DNA from: Verrucomicrobiota bacterium
Lineage (GTDB): Bacteria > Verrucomicrobiota > Verrucomicrobiia > Limisphaerales > JACRJZ01
Direction of reading: 5' to 3'
NCBI GenBank assembly: GCA_016219875.1
Contig: JACRJZ010000002.1
Span: 1 to 42,379 of the forward strand
Length of the DNA: 42,379 nucleotides
Positions 23,186-32,113 of this stretch are shown piece by piece. A model generated the notes under the pieces. It did no database searches and was not told the DNA's origin. It worked only from the letters and a program-made list of their open reading frames with translations. The position numbers and the translations under genes are program-made. Within the stretch, counting starts at the first letter, position 1. The number at the start of each line of letters is the position of its first letter.

Positions 23186-25459
23186 ATGACAAGACTCCTC
23201 GCGTCGGCTTTCGTCAGCGGTGCTCTGGCCATCGGACTTCACGTCGCATCCGCCGCCACAAACCAGCTTCGCCCGTGGACCGACTACCGCACGGTGATGT
23301 GGGTGGGCGATTCCGTGTGGAAGCAGCCGGCCAAGCTCCCCCTCTTCCTCCAGCGCCTGCGCGAGATGGGCATCAACACCACGATGGTTTCCGGCGATGC
23401 CAACCCGCAGCCGTTCCTCGAACACCAGTTCCCATATTACGTTGAGAACGTCGTCAACCGCGGCCTCTGCCTCAAGTGGAACTCCAAGGTCCACGACTGG
23501 GACAAGTTCGTGACCGACTGGACGAAAGGCGGCCGCCCGGAGAGCGCGTTCGTCCGCGACTACTGCCTGGATGATCCCCAATGGCGCTCGTGGGCGCGTG
23601 ATCAGATGCAGCGCGCGGCGCGCCAGCACGCACCGCACAGTCCGCTCGCCTACGACATCCGGGACGAGCTTTCCACGACGATCTCGGCCAACCCGTTCGA
23701 CTACGACTTCAACCCGATCACGCTGGCGAAGTTCCGGGAGTGGTTGAAGACGCAATACCGGCCCAAGTCCGAACGCCCCCTCACCCCATCCCTCTCCCAT
23801 CCGATGGGAGAGGGTGCCCGAAGGGCGGGTGAGGGTTCCGACGCAGCCGCTCTGGCCACCCTCAATGCCCAATGGGAAACCAAGTTCGCTTCCTGGGACG
23901 ACGTGAAGCCGTTCACCACCGACCAAATCAAGCACCGCATGGCTAGTGGCGAGGCGTTGCCGCGCGGCAAGCCTGACTGGCTAGCCCTGCAGCGCCTCAA
24001 GTTCGATCCCGCCGAAGCCCGCAAGCAGCCGACACGGTGGAACTTGTCTCCCTGGTGCGACTTCCGCACTTACATGGACATTTCGCTGGCTGGCGCGCTG
24101 GACGACATCCGCCAAGCCAGCCACGCCGTTGATCCGCGCACGCCGGTTGGCATCGAAGGCACACAGATGCCGTCGGCCTGGGGCGGCTACGATTTGTGGC
24201 GGCTCTCGCAGGTGCTCGACTGGGTGGAGCCGTACGACATCGGCAACGCGCGCGACATCTTCGGCTCGTTCATGCCAGGCAAGCCGATCGTGACGACGGT
24301 CTTCGAGAAAGACACGGACCACGCGTGCCGCCGGCTCTGGCACCTGCTCTTGGAAGGCGACCGCGGCTGCATCATTTGGTGGAGCGAGGACTGCATCGAC
24401 TGGAAGAGTCCTGACTATGCGCTCACGCCCAAGGCCAAGGCGCTCGCGCCGGTGCTGAAGGAAATGACCTCGCCACTGGGCCAGCTATTTCTCCGTGCCG
24501 AAAAGGAGCACGACCCCATTGCCATCCACTACTCGCAGCCGAGCATTCAGGTGGCGTGGTTGATCGAGAGCACGGCCGACGGCTCGACATGGCATCGGCG
24601 CTTCTCTAGCTTCGAGGCGGATCACAACCGTCACGCCAAAGTGCGGAACGCGTGGCTGAAGGCGTTTCAGGATCTCGGCTTCAACCCTCGTTTTGTGGCC
24701 GCTGACCAAATCAGCGAAGGCGAGTTGCGCCAAGAGCGGGTCAGGATCGTGGTGCTGCCGCAGTCGCTGGCCTTGGCCGCGGTTGAAGCGGAGCAGACCC
24801 GAAGCGTCATGTTCGCCAAGACGCCTGGCTCTGTGCCGCCGGAAGTGTTCTGCGATGGCTCGCCGGGCTTGTTTGATGAGCACGGGAAGCTTCGTCCCAG
24901 GAGCCGCCTGGAAGACCTTTTCCCGCCGTCGAGATCTGCTGCCACGAGTTACGTCAACTCGGCGCGATGGAAGACACGCTCCTTGAACGCGGACATCACG
25001 ACGTACGCCCGCGAGCGCCTGAAGGCCGAGCCGAAATCCGAATGGCTGGAATGGATTTCCGCTCACCTGAGTTTGACTCCGCCTGTGGCGCTGCGAGCGA
25101 CCAATCTGCAATCTGCAATCTCAAATCTGCAATCGTCGTTCCCCCGCACCCGCATCCACCGCTACAAGCTCGGCTCGGCCCGCCTGCTGGCCTTCGAGCG
25201 CAACATCGACTACCACATGAGCGAGGACTTGAAGCAGGCTGGCGGCAACGAGGCGCTGGAAAAGCCGATTGATCTGGAGGCCACATTCGTTGACGCCGCG
25301 CACGTGTATGACTTGCGCGTCGGGAAATACCTCGGCCACACCACCCGCCTCGCCTTCCGCCTCGATCCGTGGCAACCCTCTCTCTTCGCGCTGCTGTCGG
25401 AGAAAGTCGCCGAAGACCGGGTCATGGAATCGCTGTTGGCACTCAGTGTCGGCAAGTAG
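23186..25459 (+). CDS. Exported GH42/beta-galactosidase-like protein with repeat insertions
   Basis: The 757-residue protein has a signal peptide (to about residue 24, ASAATN). Its TIM-barrel part resembles family 42-type glycosidases: [10 protein letters not shown] (counterpart of the segment with the acid/base residue), [13 protein letters not shown] and, after an interruption, [17 protein letters not shown], which in relatives follow each other almost directly. A later [20 protein letters not shown] and IIWWSED match barrel strands. The C-terminal part has a glutamine-amidotransferase-like trimerisation domain (VVLPQSLAL). Two repeats are translated in frame: a 68-bp palindrome (residues about 196-218) and a heptamer repeat (about 640-650). 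It likely cleaves an exported or imported galactoside-like glycan; the exact substrate is unknown. It converges with the symporter gene 23 bp away. Confidence 0.78.
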   Translation: MTRLLASAFVSGALAIGLHVASAATNQLRPWTDYRTVMWVGDSVWKQPAKLPLFLQRLREMGINTTMVSGDANPQPFLEHQFPYYVENVVNRGLCLKWNSKVHDWDKFVTDWTKGGRPESAFVRDYCLDDPQWRSWARDQMQRAARQHAPHSPLAYDIRDELSTTISANPFDYDFNPITLAKFREWLKTQYRPKSERPLTPSLSHPMGEGARRAGEGSDAAALATLNAQWETKFASWDDVKPFTTDQIKHRMASGEALPRGKPDWLALQRLKFDPAEARKQPTRWNLSPWCDFRTYMDISLAGALDDIRQASHAVDPRTPVGIEGTQMPSAWGGYDLWRLSQVLDWVEPYDIGNARDIFGSFMPGKPIVTTVFEKDTDHACRRLWHLLLEGDRGCIIWWSEDCIDWKSPDYALTPKAKALAPVLKEMTSPLGQLFLRAEKEHDPIAIHYSQPSIQVAWLIESTADGSTWHRRFSSFEADHNRHAKVRNAWLKAFQDLGFNPRFVAADQISEGELRQERVRIVVLPQSLALAAVEAEQTRSVMFAKTPGSVPPEVFCDGSPGLFDEHGKLRPRSRLEDLFPPSRSAATSYVNSARWKTRSLNADITTYARERLKAEPKSEWLEWISAHLSLTPPVALRATNLQSAISNLQSSFPRTRIHRYKLGSARLLAFERNIDYHMSEDLKQAGGNEALEKPIDLEATFVDAAHVYDLRVGKYLGHTTRLAFRLDPWQPSLFALLSEKVAEDRVMESLLALSVGK
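23771..23838. repeat. Nested palindromic element translated in frame
   Basis: Inner arms CCCTCTCCCAT (23790-23800) and ATGGGAGAGGG (23804-23814) form an 11-bp perfect stem with a 3-base loop. Outer arms CCCTCACCC (23778-23786) and GGGTGAGGG (23827-23835) add 9 bp, and GAAC/GTTC close the element. The whole unit lies within the glycosidase gene and is read as [20 protein letters not shown]. It resembles a mobile palindromic repeat that kept the reading frame. Confidence 0.85.
25103..25134. repeat. Heptamer tandem repeat inside the glycosidase gene
   Basis: Units are AATCTGC, AATCTGC, AATCTCA, AATCTGC and then AATC, with a strict 7-bp period. It is translated as [11 protein letters not shown] near residues 640-650 of the GH42-like protein. 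Base composition is plainly AT-richer than the surrounding gene. Confidence 0.88.
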
Positions 25460-25482
25460 ATCCGTCCGCGCGTCGGGCGCTT

Positions 25483-27048
25483 CTACTGCGTGCTGCGCCG
25501 GGCCGTCACCGCTTCCACGGCCAGGGCCGTGGTCAGCGTGATGACTGTTCCGATCAGCGTGAACCACGGCCAGAAAATCTCCGGGCCGATGATCGCCGCC
25601 CACGCCGCTTTACTCCAGTCCATCCGCGGCAGCGTTTGGATGGCCGTCATCACGGCCAGCGACGCGCACATGCCGATGACCACCGGCCACGGCCCACCAC
25701 GCCGACGAAACACGGCCAGCAGCAATCCGCCCAGCAGCGCCCCGCTGGTCAGTCCGCGCAACGAGAACGCAGCGTTGAGCACGAATTCCACCTGCCGGCT
25801 CAAGTAGGCCACCACGATGAGCGCGACGGCCCAAGCCACCGTCGAGTATTTGCTGAAACGCAGATAGAACTCCTCACTGCGCTTGCCGTGGCGGCCCTTC
25901 ACGAAGTCCATCGTCGAAACGGACGCCAGCGACGTGAGCGCAGAACTCACCGACGACATGGCGGCAGACAGGATCGCCACGATGAGGAACCCGCGTAGAA
26001 GGTGCGGCACTTCCGTCATCATGAAGATGGGGAAGATGTAGTCGTTGGCCTTGATGCCGGAGCCGGGCTTCACGGTCGGGATGGCGATCTGAAACGGGTG
26101 CGTCTGGTAAAACACCCAGAGCATCGCGCCGGCGATGAGGAAGATGAGAAACAGTGGCAGGATCAAGACGGCGCTGAGGACGAGCGCCTTCCGGCCATCG
26201 GCGACGTTCTTGCAGGCCAACACGCGCTGGACGATGAGTTGCTCGGCGCCGTGGGAAGACATCGTGACGAACGTGCCGCCAATGACGCCCATCCAGATGT
26301 TGAAGGGCGACGCCAGTGAAGCTTGAAGGAACTTCCAGAAGCCGCCCTCGGTTGCGGCGTCGAGGTTCGTGTTCAGCCACTGAAGCTTGCCGCCTTCTGC
26401 AGCCTTGGCGAACACACCACTCCAGCCGCCCTCGACGAGCGTGGGGATGTAGGCGATGGCGAAGATGCCCCCAATCAGGAAGAGACCGAATTGCAGGGCG
26501 TCCGTCCAGATCACGGCCTTCACGCCGCCGATGTAGGTATAGACCAATGAAAGGACCACGAAGAGCACGATGGCCGGCAGCACGTCCAGGCCGAGCATGA
26601 GTTGCACGGGAATCCCAGCCAGATACACGCGGACGCCCGCGGCCAGCGTCTCGCTGATCAGGAAGAACCCGCCCGCCGTCTGGCGCGCCTCAGGTCCAAG
26701 CGTGTCGGCGAAGAGTTGGTAGGGCGAGTAGATCTCGCCTTTGAAGTAGTGGGGCACCATCACGACCGCCAACATGAGGCGCGCGATGACGTAGCCAATC
26801 ACCATCTGGATGAAGACCAGATTTGTGCCGTAGGCCATGGCCGGCACGCCGATGATGGTGAGCGCGCTGGTTTCGGCGGCGACGATGGACAGGCCAATGC
26901 CCCACCACGCGATGTTGCGGCTGCCGAGGAAGTAGTCGCGCGTGTTGCGCTGGTCTTTGCCGAACCACACGCCGAGAGCAATCACGCCCAGCAGGTAGGC
27001 GACGATGATGGCCCAGTCGCCAGCATTGAAGTGCGAAGTCGAAGGCAT
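25483..27048 (-). CDS. Sodium:solute symporter (SSS family)
   Basis: The 521-residue inner-membrane protein has about 13 hydrophobic segments and opens DWAIIVAYLLGVIALGVWFGK, typical of sodium:solute symporters. Other family landmarks are RNTRDYFLGSRNIAWWGIGLSIVAAETSALTIIG (TM2 with the sodium-site region), YTYIGGVKAVIWTDALQ, and AAMSSVSSALTSLASVSTMDF (TM9, with the serine pair seen in sodium site 2). Members import sugars, inositol, sialic acids, proline or similar solutes with sodium. Convergent placement next to an exported glycosidase suggests uptake of a released sugar, which is inference. The substrate cannot be read from the sequence. Confidence 0.93.
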   Translation of the reverse strand: MPSTSHFNAGDWAIIVAYLLGVIALGVWFGKDQRNTRDYFLGSRNIAWWGIGLSIVAAETSALTIIGVPAMAYGTNLVFIQMVIGYVIARLMLAVVMVPHYFKGEIYSPYQLFADTLGPEARQTAGGFFLISETLAAGVRVYLAGIPVQLMLGLDVLPAIVLFVVLSLVYTYIGGVKAVIWTDALQFGLFLIGGIFAIAYIPTLVEGGWSGVFAKAAEGGKLQWLNTNLDAATEGGFWKFLQASLASPFNIWMGVIGGTFVTMSSHGAEQLIVQRVLACKNVADGRKALVLSAVLILPLFLIFLIAGAMLWVFYQTHPFQIAIPTVKPGSGIKANDYIFPIFMMTEVPHLLRGFLIVAILSAAMSSVSSALTSLASVSTMDFVKGRHGKRSEEFYLRFSKYSTVAWAVALIVVAYLSRQVEFVLNAAFSLRGLTSGALLGGLLLAVFRRRGGPWPVVIGMCASLAVMTAIQTLPRMDWSKAAWAAIIGPEIFWPWFTLIGTVITLTTALAVEAVTARRSTQ

Positions 27049-27169
27049 GGCCCATTACGGCGAAGAACCGCGGCGCGGGCGAGAGAAAAAATCGGGCGGT
27101 CGCGACGCGCTCCAGCCTTCGCAAATACCTTTTCGCGTTTCGCGACCGGGGGGGCTATGATCGCTGCCA

Positions 27170-27859
27170 GTGAACTGCCTCGTCACCGCTGGGCCGACCT
27201 ACGAGCCGCTCGATCAAGCGCGGCGGTTGACGAATTTCTCGACCGGCCGCCTGGGAACGGAGTGGGCGAACTTCCTCGTGGATCAAGGCCACGAGGTCAC
27301 GCTACTCGTCGGCGAACAGGCCACTTGGAGTGCGTCTCGGTGTGCGCAACACCTCCAGGTCTTCACCACAACAACCGATTTGCAGCAACGCTTGGAGCGG
27401 CTCGCTGGCGCCGGCATTGACGCCGTCTTCCATGCCGCGGCCGTAAGTGATTTCCGCTTCGGCGCGATCCTGACCCGCGGTGCGGATGGGCAGCTTCGCG
27501 AAATCCGGGCCGGGAAAATCCCCACGTCGGTGGAGGGCTTGATCGCGGAGTTGAAGCCTACGCTGAAGCTCATCCGGCGTCTGCGCGAGTGGTTCCCGAA
27601 CGCCTGGCTCGTGGGCTGGAAATACGAAGTCGATGGTGGCCGCGACAGTGTGCTCGCTGCGGCGCGCCGCCAGATTCAAGACAACGCCACCGACGCTTGC
27701 GTGGCCAATGGCCCAGCCTACGGCGACGGCTTCAGTCTGCTGCGGAGCGATGGCACGTTGCACCACGCTGCAGGGCGGGAGGCCCTGTTCCAGATACTTC
27801 GCTCGGAGTTCACAGTTCGCGCGCGCGGCTCCAATCCGGCTGGCGGCGGCCAGCTTTAG
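27170..27859 (+). CDS. Stand-alone CoaB-like phosphopantothenate-cysteine ligase domain
   Basis: The 229-residue protein begins at GTG 27170 after a G-rich stretch. It matches the CoaB half of CoaBC: VTAGPTYEPLDQARRLTNFSTGRLG (5-29, the family's nucleotide-binding signature), HAAAVSDF near 88-95, and GKIPTSVEGLIAELKPTLKLI in place of the usual GKIKK...LELKPTPKIL. CoaB joins 4'-phosphopantothenate and cysteine with CTP or ATP on the way to coenzyme A. There is no CoaC flavoprotein decarboxylase domain here, so that partner must be encoded elsewhere, or this is a paralogue with another role. It is divergent from the symporter gene. Confidence 0.83.
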   Translation: MNCLVTAGPTYEPLDQARRLTNFSTGRLGTEWANFLVDQGHEVTLLVGEQATWSASRCAQHLQVFTTTTDLQQRLERLAGAGIDAVFHAAAVSDFRFGAILTRGADGQLREIRAGKIPTSVEGLIAELKPTLKLIRRLREWFPNAWLVGWKYEVDGGRDSVLAAARRQIQDNATDACVANGPAYGDGFSLLRSDGTLHHAAGREALFQILRSEFTVRARGSNPAGGGQL

Positions 27860-28212
27860 TCTGGAACGATGCAGAAGAGGCTCAGTTTGGAAGATGGGGT
27901 GGTGGGATCATGCACTCAAAGGGCCAACTCGTTGGATAAGGCCGTCAGTTTGGCCGGGATTCAAGCCATCACGCTTGTGCGGCTTGGCCGCGCACCGCCA
28001 GCTTCAGGATGGGTCTGCCCCGCGTCCGATTCCACAGCACGTCAGCCACGGTCGGATCGTTCTACAGCCTGACCACGCGGGGGAGATCATCGTCGCCGCA
28101 CAGAACCCCGCCGACAAAGGCCCAGCGCGGTATCTCGTTCAAACGGAATCGTTCCAGCTAGAGATGCCGGCCCGTCGAGCAGAAGTCCTCCTGCGCTGGT
28201 GGCAGGTGTGTG
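27860..28212. other. 353-bp stretch without a supported gene
   Basis: A plus-strand frame stays open across most of it and reads [24 protein letters not shown] and LVQTESFQLEMPARRAEVLLRWW, which could be a decayed or short unknown gene, but I see no start with a ribosome site and no family match. No repeat or hairpin stands out. Confidence 0.35.
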
Positions 28213-29082
28213 TCATCGAAGCGATCTGCGAGGCAGATCTGGGCGCATCGTGCTCACTTTGGTTTGAATATCCTTCCACCGCCTGTCCCAGTCGGCCCAG
28301 GCCCAGGCCCACATCTCGCCAGTCAGTTTCTTGCGGGCCTCGCCAAGGACTCTTCCCACGGACTCGATTTCGGCTGCGACACGCTTGCTCTCGCCCCAGT
28401 TCCACCAGGCCTCAAGCAAGTTAAGATGATTATCAGGATAATCATAACTTAGCTCACTCGCCCGTGCGAGGTGCTGCGCCGCTTTGCGCCGGTTCCCCAC
28501 GCTCACCGGCCAGCCGGGGGCGTCACGGTAGAGCAGACCCAAACAGCGATCTGCGCCTCCATAGTCAAACTGCTCGTCCAACGAGCGCGCTTTCCTGAAC
28601 TCCCCCTCCATTTGGCCTACGAGCCGCAACGCACCCAAGGATTTGGTGCGTGCGAGCTGGCCGAGATTCATGGCCAAATAATAATGGGCTGCCGCGTTCG
28701 TCGGTTCGAGGTGGGTGGCGCTCCGCGCCGCAGCGATGCCTGATTGCGCAATTTCCGCTCGCTGACTGTCGTTGGTGGAGAACTCGGCCCAATCGAAACA
28801 AGCGCGGGCAAACTGCCAAGCGAAGGCGGCATTGGTGGGGTTCTTTTCCAAAGCTGTGCGAGCCTCATGGAAAATCAGTTTATACCGCTTGGCGAAATTG
28901 GTTTCCGCTGCTGGAGCCACGAACACTGTCATGCCGAGCGAAGCCACGATCAGAAGACCTGCGCCTAAAAAAGACAGCAGTCGAGCGCCTGCTCCGCTCG
29001 CGCGGATCGTCTCGGCTGAGGTGGAACCGCAAAACTCAGAATCGGGGATCGGTTCGACGATCGCCTTTTGGCTGTTGCGCAT
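28213..29082 (-). CDS. TPR-like protein with one membrane segment, unknown role
   Basis: I use ATG 29082 because it avoids overlap with the upstream gene's stop at 29090 and leaves an 8-bp gap. The 289-residue protein has one hydrophobic segment (about residues 34-57, LLSFLGAGLLIVASLGMTVFVAP) and then helical repeats of TPR type: ALEKNPTNAAFAWQFARACFDWA, ATHLEPTNAAAHYYLAMNLGQLA, and a later RKAAQHLARASELSYDYPDNHLNLLEAWW. TPR domains bind proteins. A similar arrangement exists in verrucomicrobial proteins of unknown function. It probably shares a transcript with the phosphoesterase gene. Its codons end in A or T more often than in most of the window. Confidence 0.7.
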   Translation of the reverse strand: MRNSQKAIVEPIPDSEFCGSTSAETIRASGAGARLLSFLGAGLLIVASLGMTVFVAPAAETNFAKRYKLIFHEARTALEKNPTNAAFAWQFARACFDWAEFSTNDSQRAEIAQSGIAAARSATHLEPTNAAAHYYLAMNLGQLARTKSLGALRLVGQMEGEFRKARSLDEQFDYGGADRCLGLLYRDAPGWPVSVGNRRKAAQHLARASELSYDYPDNHLNLLEAWWNWGESKRVAAEIESVGRVLGEARKKLTGEMWAWAWADWDRRWKDIQTKVSTMRPDLPRRSLR

Positions 29083-29089
29083 CTTCGAT

Positions 29090-30100
29090 CTAATCCCTGA
29101 TCGCAAACGTCGCGACCAGCGGGCGATGGTCAGATCCCACACCCCAGTTTGGCAGAGCAAGGACATAGGTTTTTTCTTCTATCCAATCGCGTGCCATGCT
29201 CTGGCTGAGGAGGATGTAGTCGATGCGGCTGTAGGTATCCTCTTTGCCATAGAAGTGTGTCCATGTAATCCATGGTGGATTCCAGCGTGGGTTCGGAGCG
29301 GGCTGATTGTCTCCGTTGCGTTCGGCAGGGCGGAGGTCGATCAGTGTGTTCTTGTAGCACCCAACGATGGTTCGGATGGGCTTGGTGTCTTTGGTGTCGT
29401 TGAAATCCCCCAAGACGATGAGCTTCAGGTTCGGCCGCTCTGCGAACCGCTGATCGATCTTCTGCCGCAGGAGGAGAGCCTCCTCGTGGCGCATCTCGGC
29501 CTCATTGGCTTCTGCAATTTGCCGGCGGGATTTCAGATGGGTTGTCATCAGCGTGAATTGGTAGCCTTGGGCGACTTGGATATCGACTTCCAGGAATCCG
29601 CGCGCGACGCTGAATCGTCGGCCCATCAACAGAAAGGTGTCGTTGGTGTGGGGCCGCCGGGCGACGATGGGAAACTTGCTCAGCAATGCCACTTGAATGT
29701 TCGTGTCCCAAGCGCAGATCAAGTCGAAATGCGGGTAGTCTGTCCCTTCTGCCTTGAGCGATGCGCGGAGTTCTGCAAGAGAACTCGATCCACCCACTTC
29801 CTGAAGCGCGACGACCTCAGCCTTGAGAGCGTGGATACTCTCTCTGATAATCTCCTTGGCCTGCTTCGTCTTGGCAGGCCGGGTGCCGATGGCGTGATCG
29901 AGATAGGAGTTCAGGTTATACGTTGCTACGCGGAACGACTGTCCCGCGTAGAGAGGGGCAGTCAGGCAGACAAACAGTAAGCAAAAAGGCAGGAGAATCG
30001 GCTCAACGAGCAAACAGATGCGGTGAAGAGAGAAAGAAACCAAACTTGGGGCCAGAGCCTCAAATAGTCCGTTTCTTTGAATGTGGCAGTGGCGAGCCAT
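29090..30100 (-). CDS. Exported endonuclease/exonuclease/phosphatase-family protein
   Basis: The 336-residue protein has an N-terminal hydrophobic export signal (PILLPFCLLFVCLTAPLYAGQ), so it is likely secreted. The EEP fold motifs are complete and in order: ATYNLNSY, VVALQEVG (metal-binding Glu), TTHLKSR, VLGDFND (Asp/Asn), SRIDYILLS and GSDHRPLV (catalytic Asp-His). Family members are metal-dependent phosphodiesterases acting on nucleic acids, phospholipids or phosphoinositides; an extracellular nuclease or phospholipase role is possible, and I cannot separate these. The start is the first ATG of the frame; a slightly later start at Val or Leu codons is also conceivable. It is divergent from mnmG by about 100 bp. 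Confidence 0.88.
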   Translation of the reverse strand: MARHCHIQRNGLFEALAPSLVSFSLHRICLLVEPILLPFCLLFVCLTAPLYAGQSFRVATYNLNSYLDHAIGTRPAKTKQAKEIIRESIHALKAEVVALQEVGGSSSLAELRASLKAEGTDYPHFDLICAWDTNIQVALLSKFPIVARRPHTNDTFLLMGRRFSVARGFLEVDIQVAQGYQFTLMTTHLKSRRQIAEANEAEMRHEEALLLRQKIDQRFAERPNLKLIVLGDFNDTKDTKPIRTIVGCYKNTLIDLRPAERNGDNQPAPNPRWNPPWITWTHFYGKEDTYSRIDYILLSQSMARDWIEEKTYVLALPNWGVGSDHRPLVATFAIRD

Positions 30101-30199
30101 GACGGGAGACTAGCCACTCGATCTGAGTGTGTCAACCTGAGGGGTTGGTGTTCAGCCAGGAAAGTTTGCTAAAAACGACGAAGCAGATACTTTGGAACG

Positions 30200-32113
30200 A
30201 TGTTCGTTTATCCGAAGAAATATGAGGTGATCGTAGTGGGCGGAGGGCATGCTGGCGTCGAGGCGGCTTTAGCTGCTGCAAGGCTGGGCTGTCAGACCTT
30301 GTTGATCGCAATCAACCTCGACACCGTGGGTCAGATGTCCTGCAATCCGGCCATTGGTGGATTAGGTAAGGGGCATTTGACCCGAGAAGTGGACGCGCTT
30401 GGCGGAGAGATGGGAAGAGCTGCAGACATGAGCGGGATCCAATTTCGGATACTGAATCGCAAGAAGGGGCCGGCGGTATGGGGACCACGTGCTCAGTGCG
30501 ATAAGAAGGAATACCAGTTCTACATGAAATGGGCATGTGAGAAGCAGGTGAACTTGGACTGCAAACAGGGGCAAGCGACGAAATTACTGGTTAAGGATAG
30601 GCAGATTTATGGGATCGAAACGAACCTGGGAATTCAATTTCACTCGGCCACCGTAATTGTCACAACCGGGACTTTTCTGCGCGGGCTGATTCATATCGGG
30701 TTTGAACAGCAGAGTGGGGGGCGTGCTGGAGAGGCCGCAGCGATGGACTTGTCAGCCTCACTGAAAGATGCTGGTCTTGAAATGGGGAGGTTGAAAACAG
30801 GCACGCCTCCGCGGCTGGCTCGGGGATCTATAGACTTCTCAAAGACGGAGGTTCAAGCAGGCGACGAGCCTGTCCCCTACTTCAGTTTCTGGAAGGACGG
30901 TTCTTCCCAAACAGAGGAACCGGGTGTTCCACGTGGAACAAAACGCCGGGGACGACTTGGCTCCCCACTTTGTTCTGTACTAGAGAGAATTGGTGAACAA
31001 ATTCCTTGTCATATTACCTTTACCACAGCGGCAACGGCGGACTTGATCAGGGCGAACCTCGACAAGTCTCCTTTGTTCGCAGGGGTGATTAAAGGAGTCG
31101 GGCCGCGTTACTGCCCGTCTATCGAAGACAAGATCGTCAGGTTCCCTGACAAAGAAAGGCAGCAGGTCTTCCTCGAACCAGAAGGCATCGCCACCGACGA
31201 GATTTACGTCAACGGAATTTCAACCAGCCTCCCTTTAGAAGTTCAAGTTGAGATGATTCGAACCATCATCGGTTGTGAGCACGCCGAGATCATGCGCCCG
31301 GGGTACGCTGTCGAGTATGACTTCGCCAATCCTACTCAGTTGCAGCCTTCACTGGAAACTAGGGTCTGCCGCAACCTCTACCTTGCAGGGCAGATCAACG
31401 GCACTTCCGGTTACGAAGAAGCGGCCGCACAAGGGATTATGGCTGGCATCAACGCCGCACGGCGAGTGCGGGGAAATGAACCGATCGTCCTTCGACGTGA
31501 CCAAGCATACATCGGCGTTTTAATCGACGATTTGGTTTCGAAAGGAGTTCAAGAGCCGTACCGCATGTTCACGTCACGATCGGAGTTTCGCTTACTCTTG
31601 CGACAAGACAATGCCGACCTTCGGTTGTCGGAGATCGGGTACCGAATCGGTCTTCTGCCGGAAGGATTGTACCGGAAGGTCGCTTCAAAGCGTGATGCCA
31701 TGCGCATTGAATTGGACAGACTTGTCAACACTCGCGTCGGTGCCAATAGTCTGGCTCAATTGCTTTGCCGACCGGAAATTGAGTATCGGCACCTGCCTGG
31801 GCACAATCCAAGACTTGACCCAGAGGTTATCCGTCAAGTCGAGGTTGAAGTGAAGTACGAGGGCTATGTCAGAAGACAACAGCTTGAGGTCGAAAGGTTC
31901 AGAGCATTCGAGGACAAGGAGATTCCTTGTGGCATCGACTACGCTTCGGTTCCGAGCCTCTGCAACGAAGCCCGTCAGAGACTTTCCGTGATCCGTCCGC
32001 GCACGCTCGGCCAAGCCACCCGCATTGCTGGTGTGTCGCCCTCCGATGTTGGAATTCTGGCTGTTTGGCTACGGCGAATCGGAGTCGATGGAGCCAAGCT
32101 ACGGCAAGGTTAA
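30200..32113 (+). CDS. mnmG: tRNA uridine 5-carboxymethylaminomethyl modification enzyme MnmG
   Basis: MnmG (GidA) works with MnmE to modify the wobble uridine (U34) of several tRNAs using FAD, NADH and a folate carbon donor. Motifs are nearly all present: VVGGGHAGVEAALAAARLG (FAD Rossmann), SCNPAIGGLGKGHLTREVDALGGEMG, GPRAQCDKKEYQ, KTGTPPRL, GVGPRYCPSIEDKIVRF, NGISTSLP, RPGYAVEYDF, GQINGTSGYEEAAAQG and MFTSRSEFRLLLRQDNADLRL. At 637 residues it is near the E. coli length (629) despite an insert of some 27 residues after FSFW (about 230). That insert encodes GVPRGT from a perfect parS palindrome. The stop TAA lies in the terminal repeat of an IS element; the original end was probably one Leu longer. 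GC is visibly lower than in the flanking gene blocks. Confidence 0.97.
   Translation: MFVYPKKYEVIVVGGGHAGVEAALAAARLGCQTLLIAINLDTVGQMSCNPAIGGLGKGHLTREVDALGGEMGRAADMSGIQFRILNRKKGPAVWGPRAQCDKKEYQFYMKWACEKQVNLDCKQGQATKLLVKDRQIYGIETNLGIQFHSATVIVTTGTFLRGLIHIGFEQQSGGRAGEAAAMDLSASLKDAGLEMGRLKTGTPPRLARGSIDFSKTEVQAGDEPVPYFSFWKDGSSQTEEPGVPRGTKRRGRLGSPLCSVLERIGEQIPCHITFTTAATADLIRANLDKSPLFAGVIKGVGPRYCPSIEDKIVRFPDKERQQVFLEPEGIATDEIYVNGISTSLPLEVQVEMIRTIIGCEHAEIMRPGYAVEYDFANPTQLQPSLETRVCRNLYLAGQINGTSGYEEAAAQGIMAGINAARRVRGNEPIVLRRDQAYIGVLIDDLVSKGVQEPYRMFTSRSEFRLLLRQDNADLRLSEIGYRIGLLPEGLYRKVASKRDAMRIELDRLVNTRVGANSLAQLLCRPEIEYRHLPGHNPRLDPEVIRQVEVEVKYEGYVRRQQLEVERFRAFEDKEIPCGIDYASVPSLCNEARQRLSVIRPRTLGQATRIAGVSPSDVGILAVWLRRIGVDGAKLRQG
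30925..30940. promoter_or_regulatory. parS: parS site (ParB-binding), perfect 16-bp palindrome
   Basis: TGTTCCACGTGGAACA matches the ParB/Spo0J consensus TGTTNCACGTGNAACA at every fixed position and is fully self-complementary. ParB loads at such sites, spreads and helps segregate the origin region. The site is inside mnmG, within a coding insert that E. coli MnmG lacks. No other exact copy was seen in the window; 8330 and 11869 share only the core CACGTGG. Confidence 0.85.
32106..32109. repeat. Left copy of a candidate 4-bp target duplication
   Basis: AAGG directly precedes the left end of the IS-like element and recurs at 33813-33816, directly after its right end. Four bases is short for this IS family, and one more position may be degraded (CAAGG/GAAGG), so the assignment is tentative. 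Confidence 0.4.

Noticed and set aside
28426..28445. ATGATTAT/ATAATCAT inverted repeat
   Set aside because: It falls within the coding sequence of the TPR-like protein and is short; probably chance.
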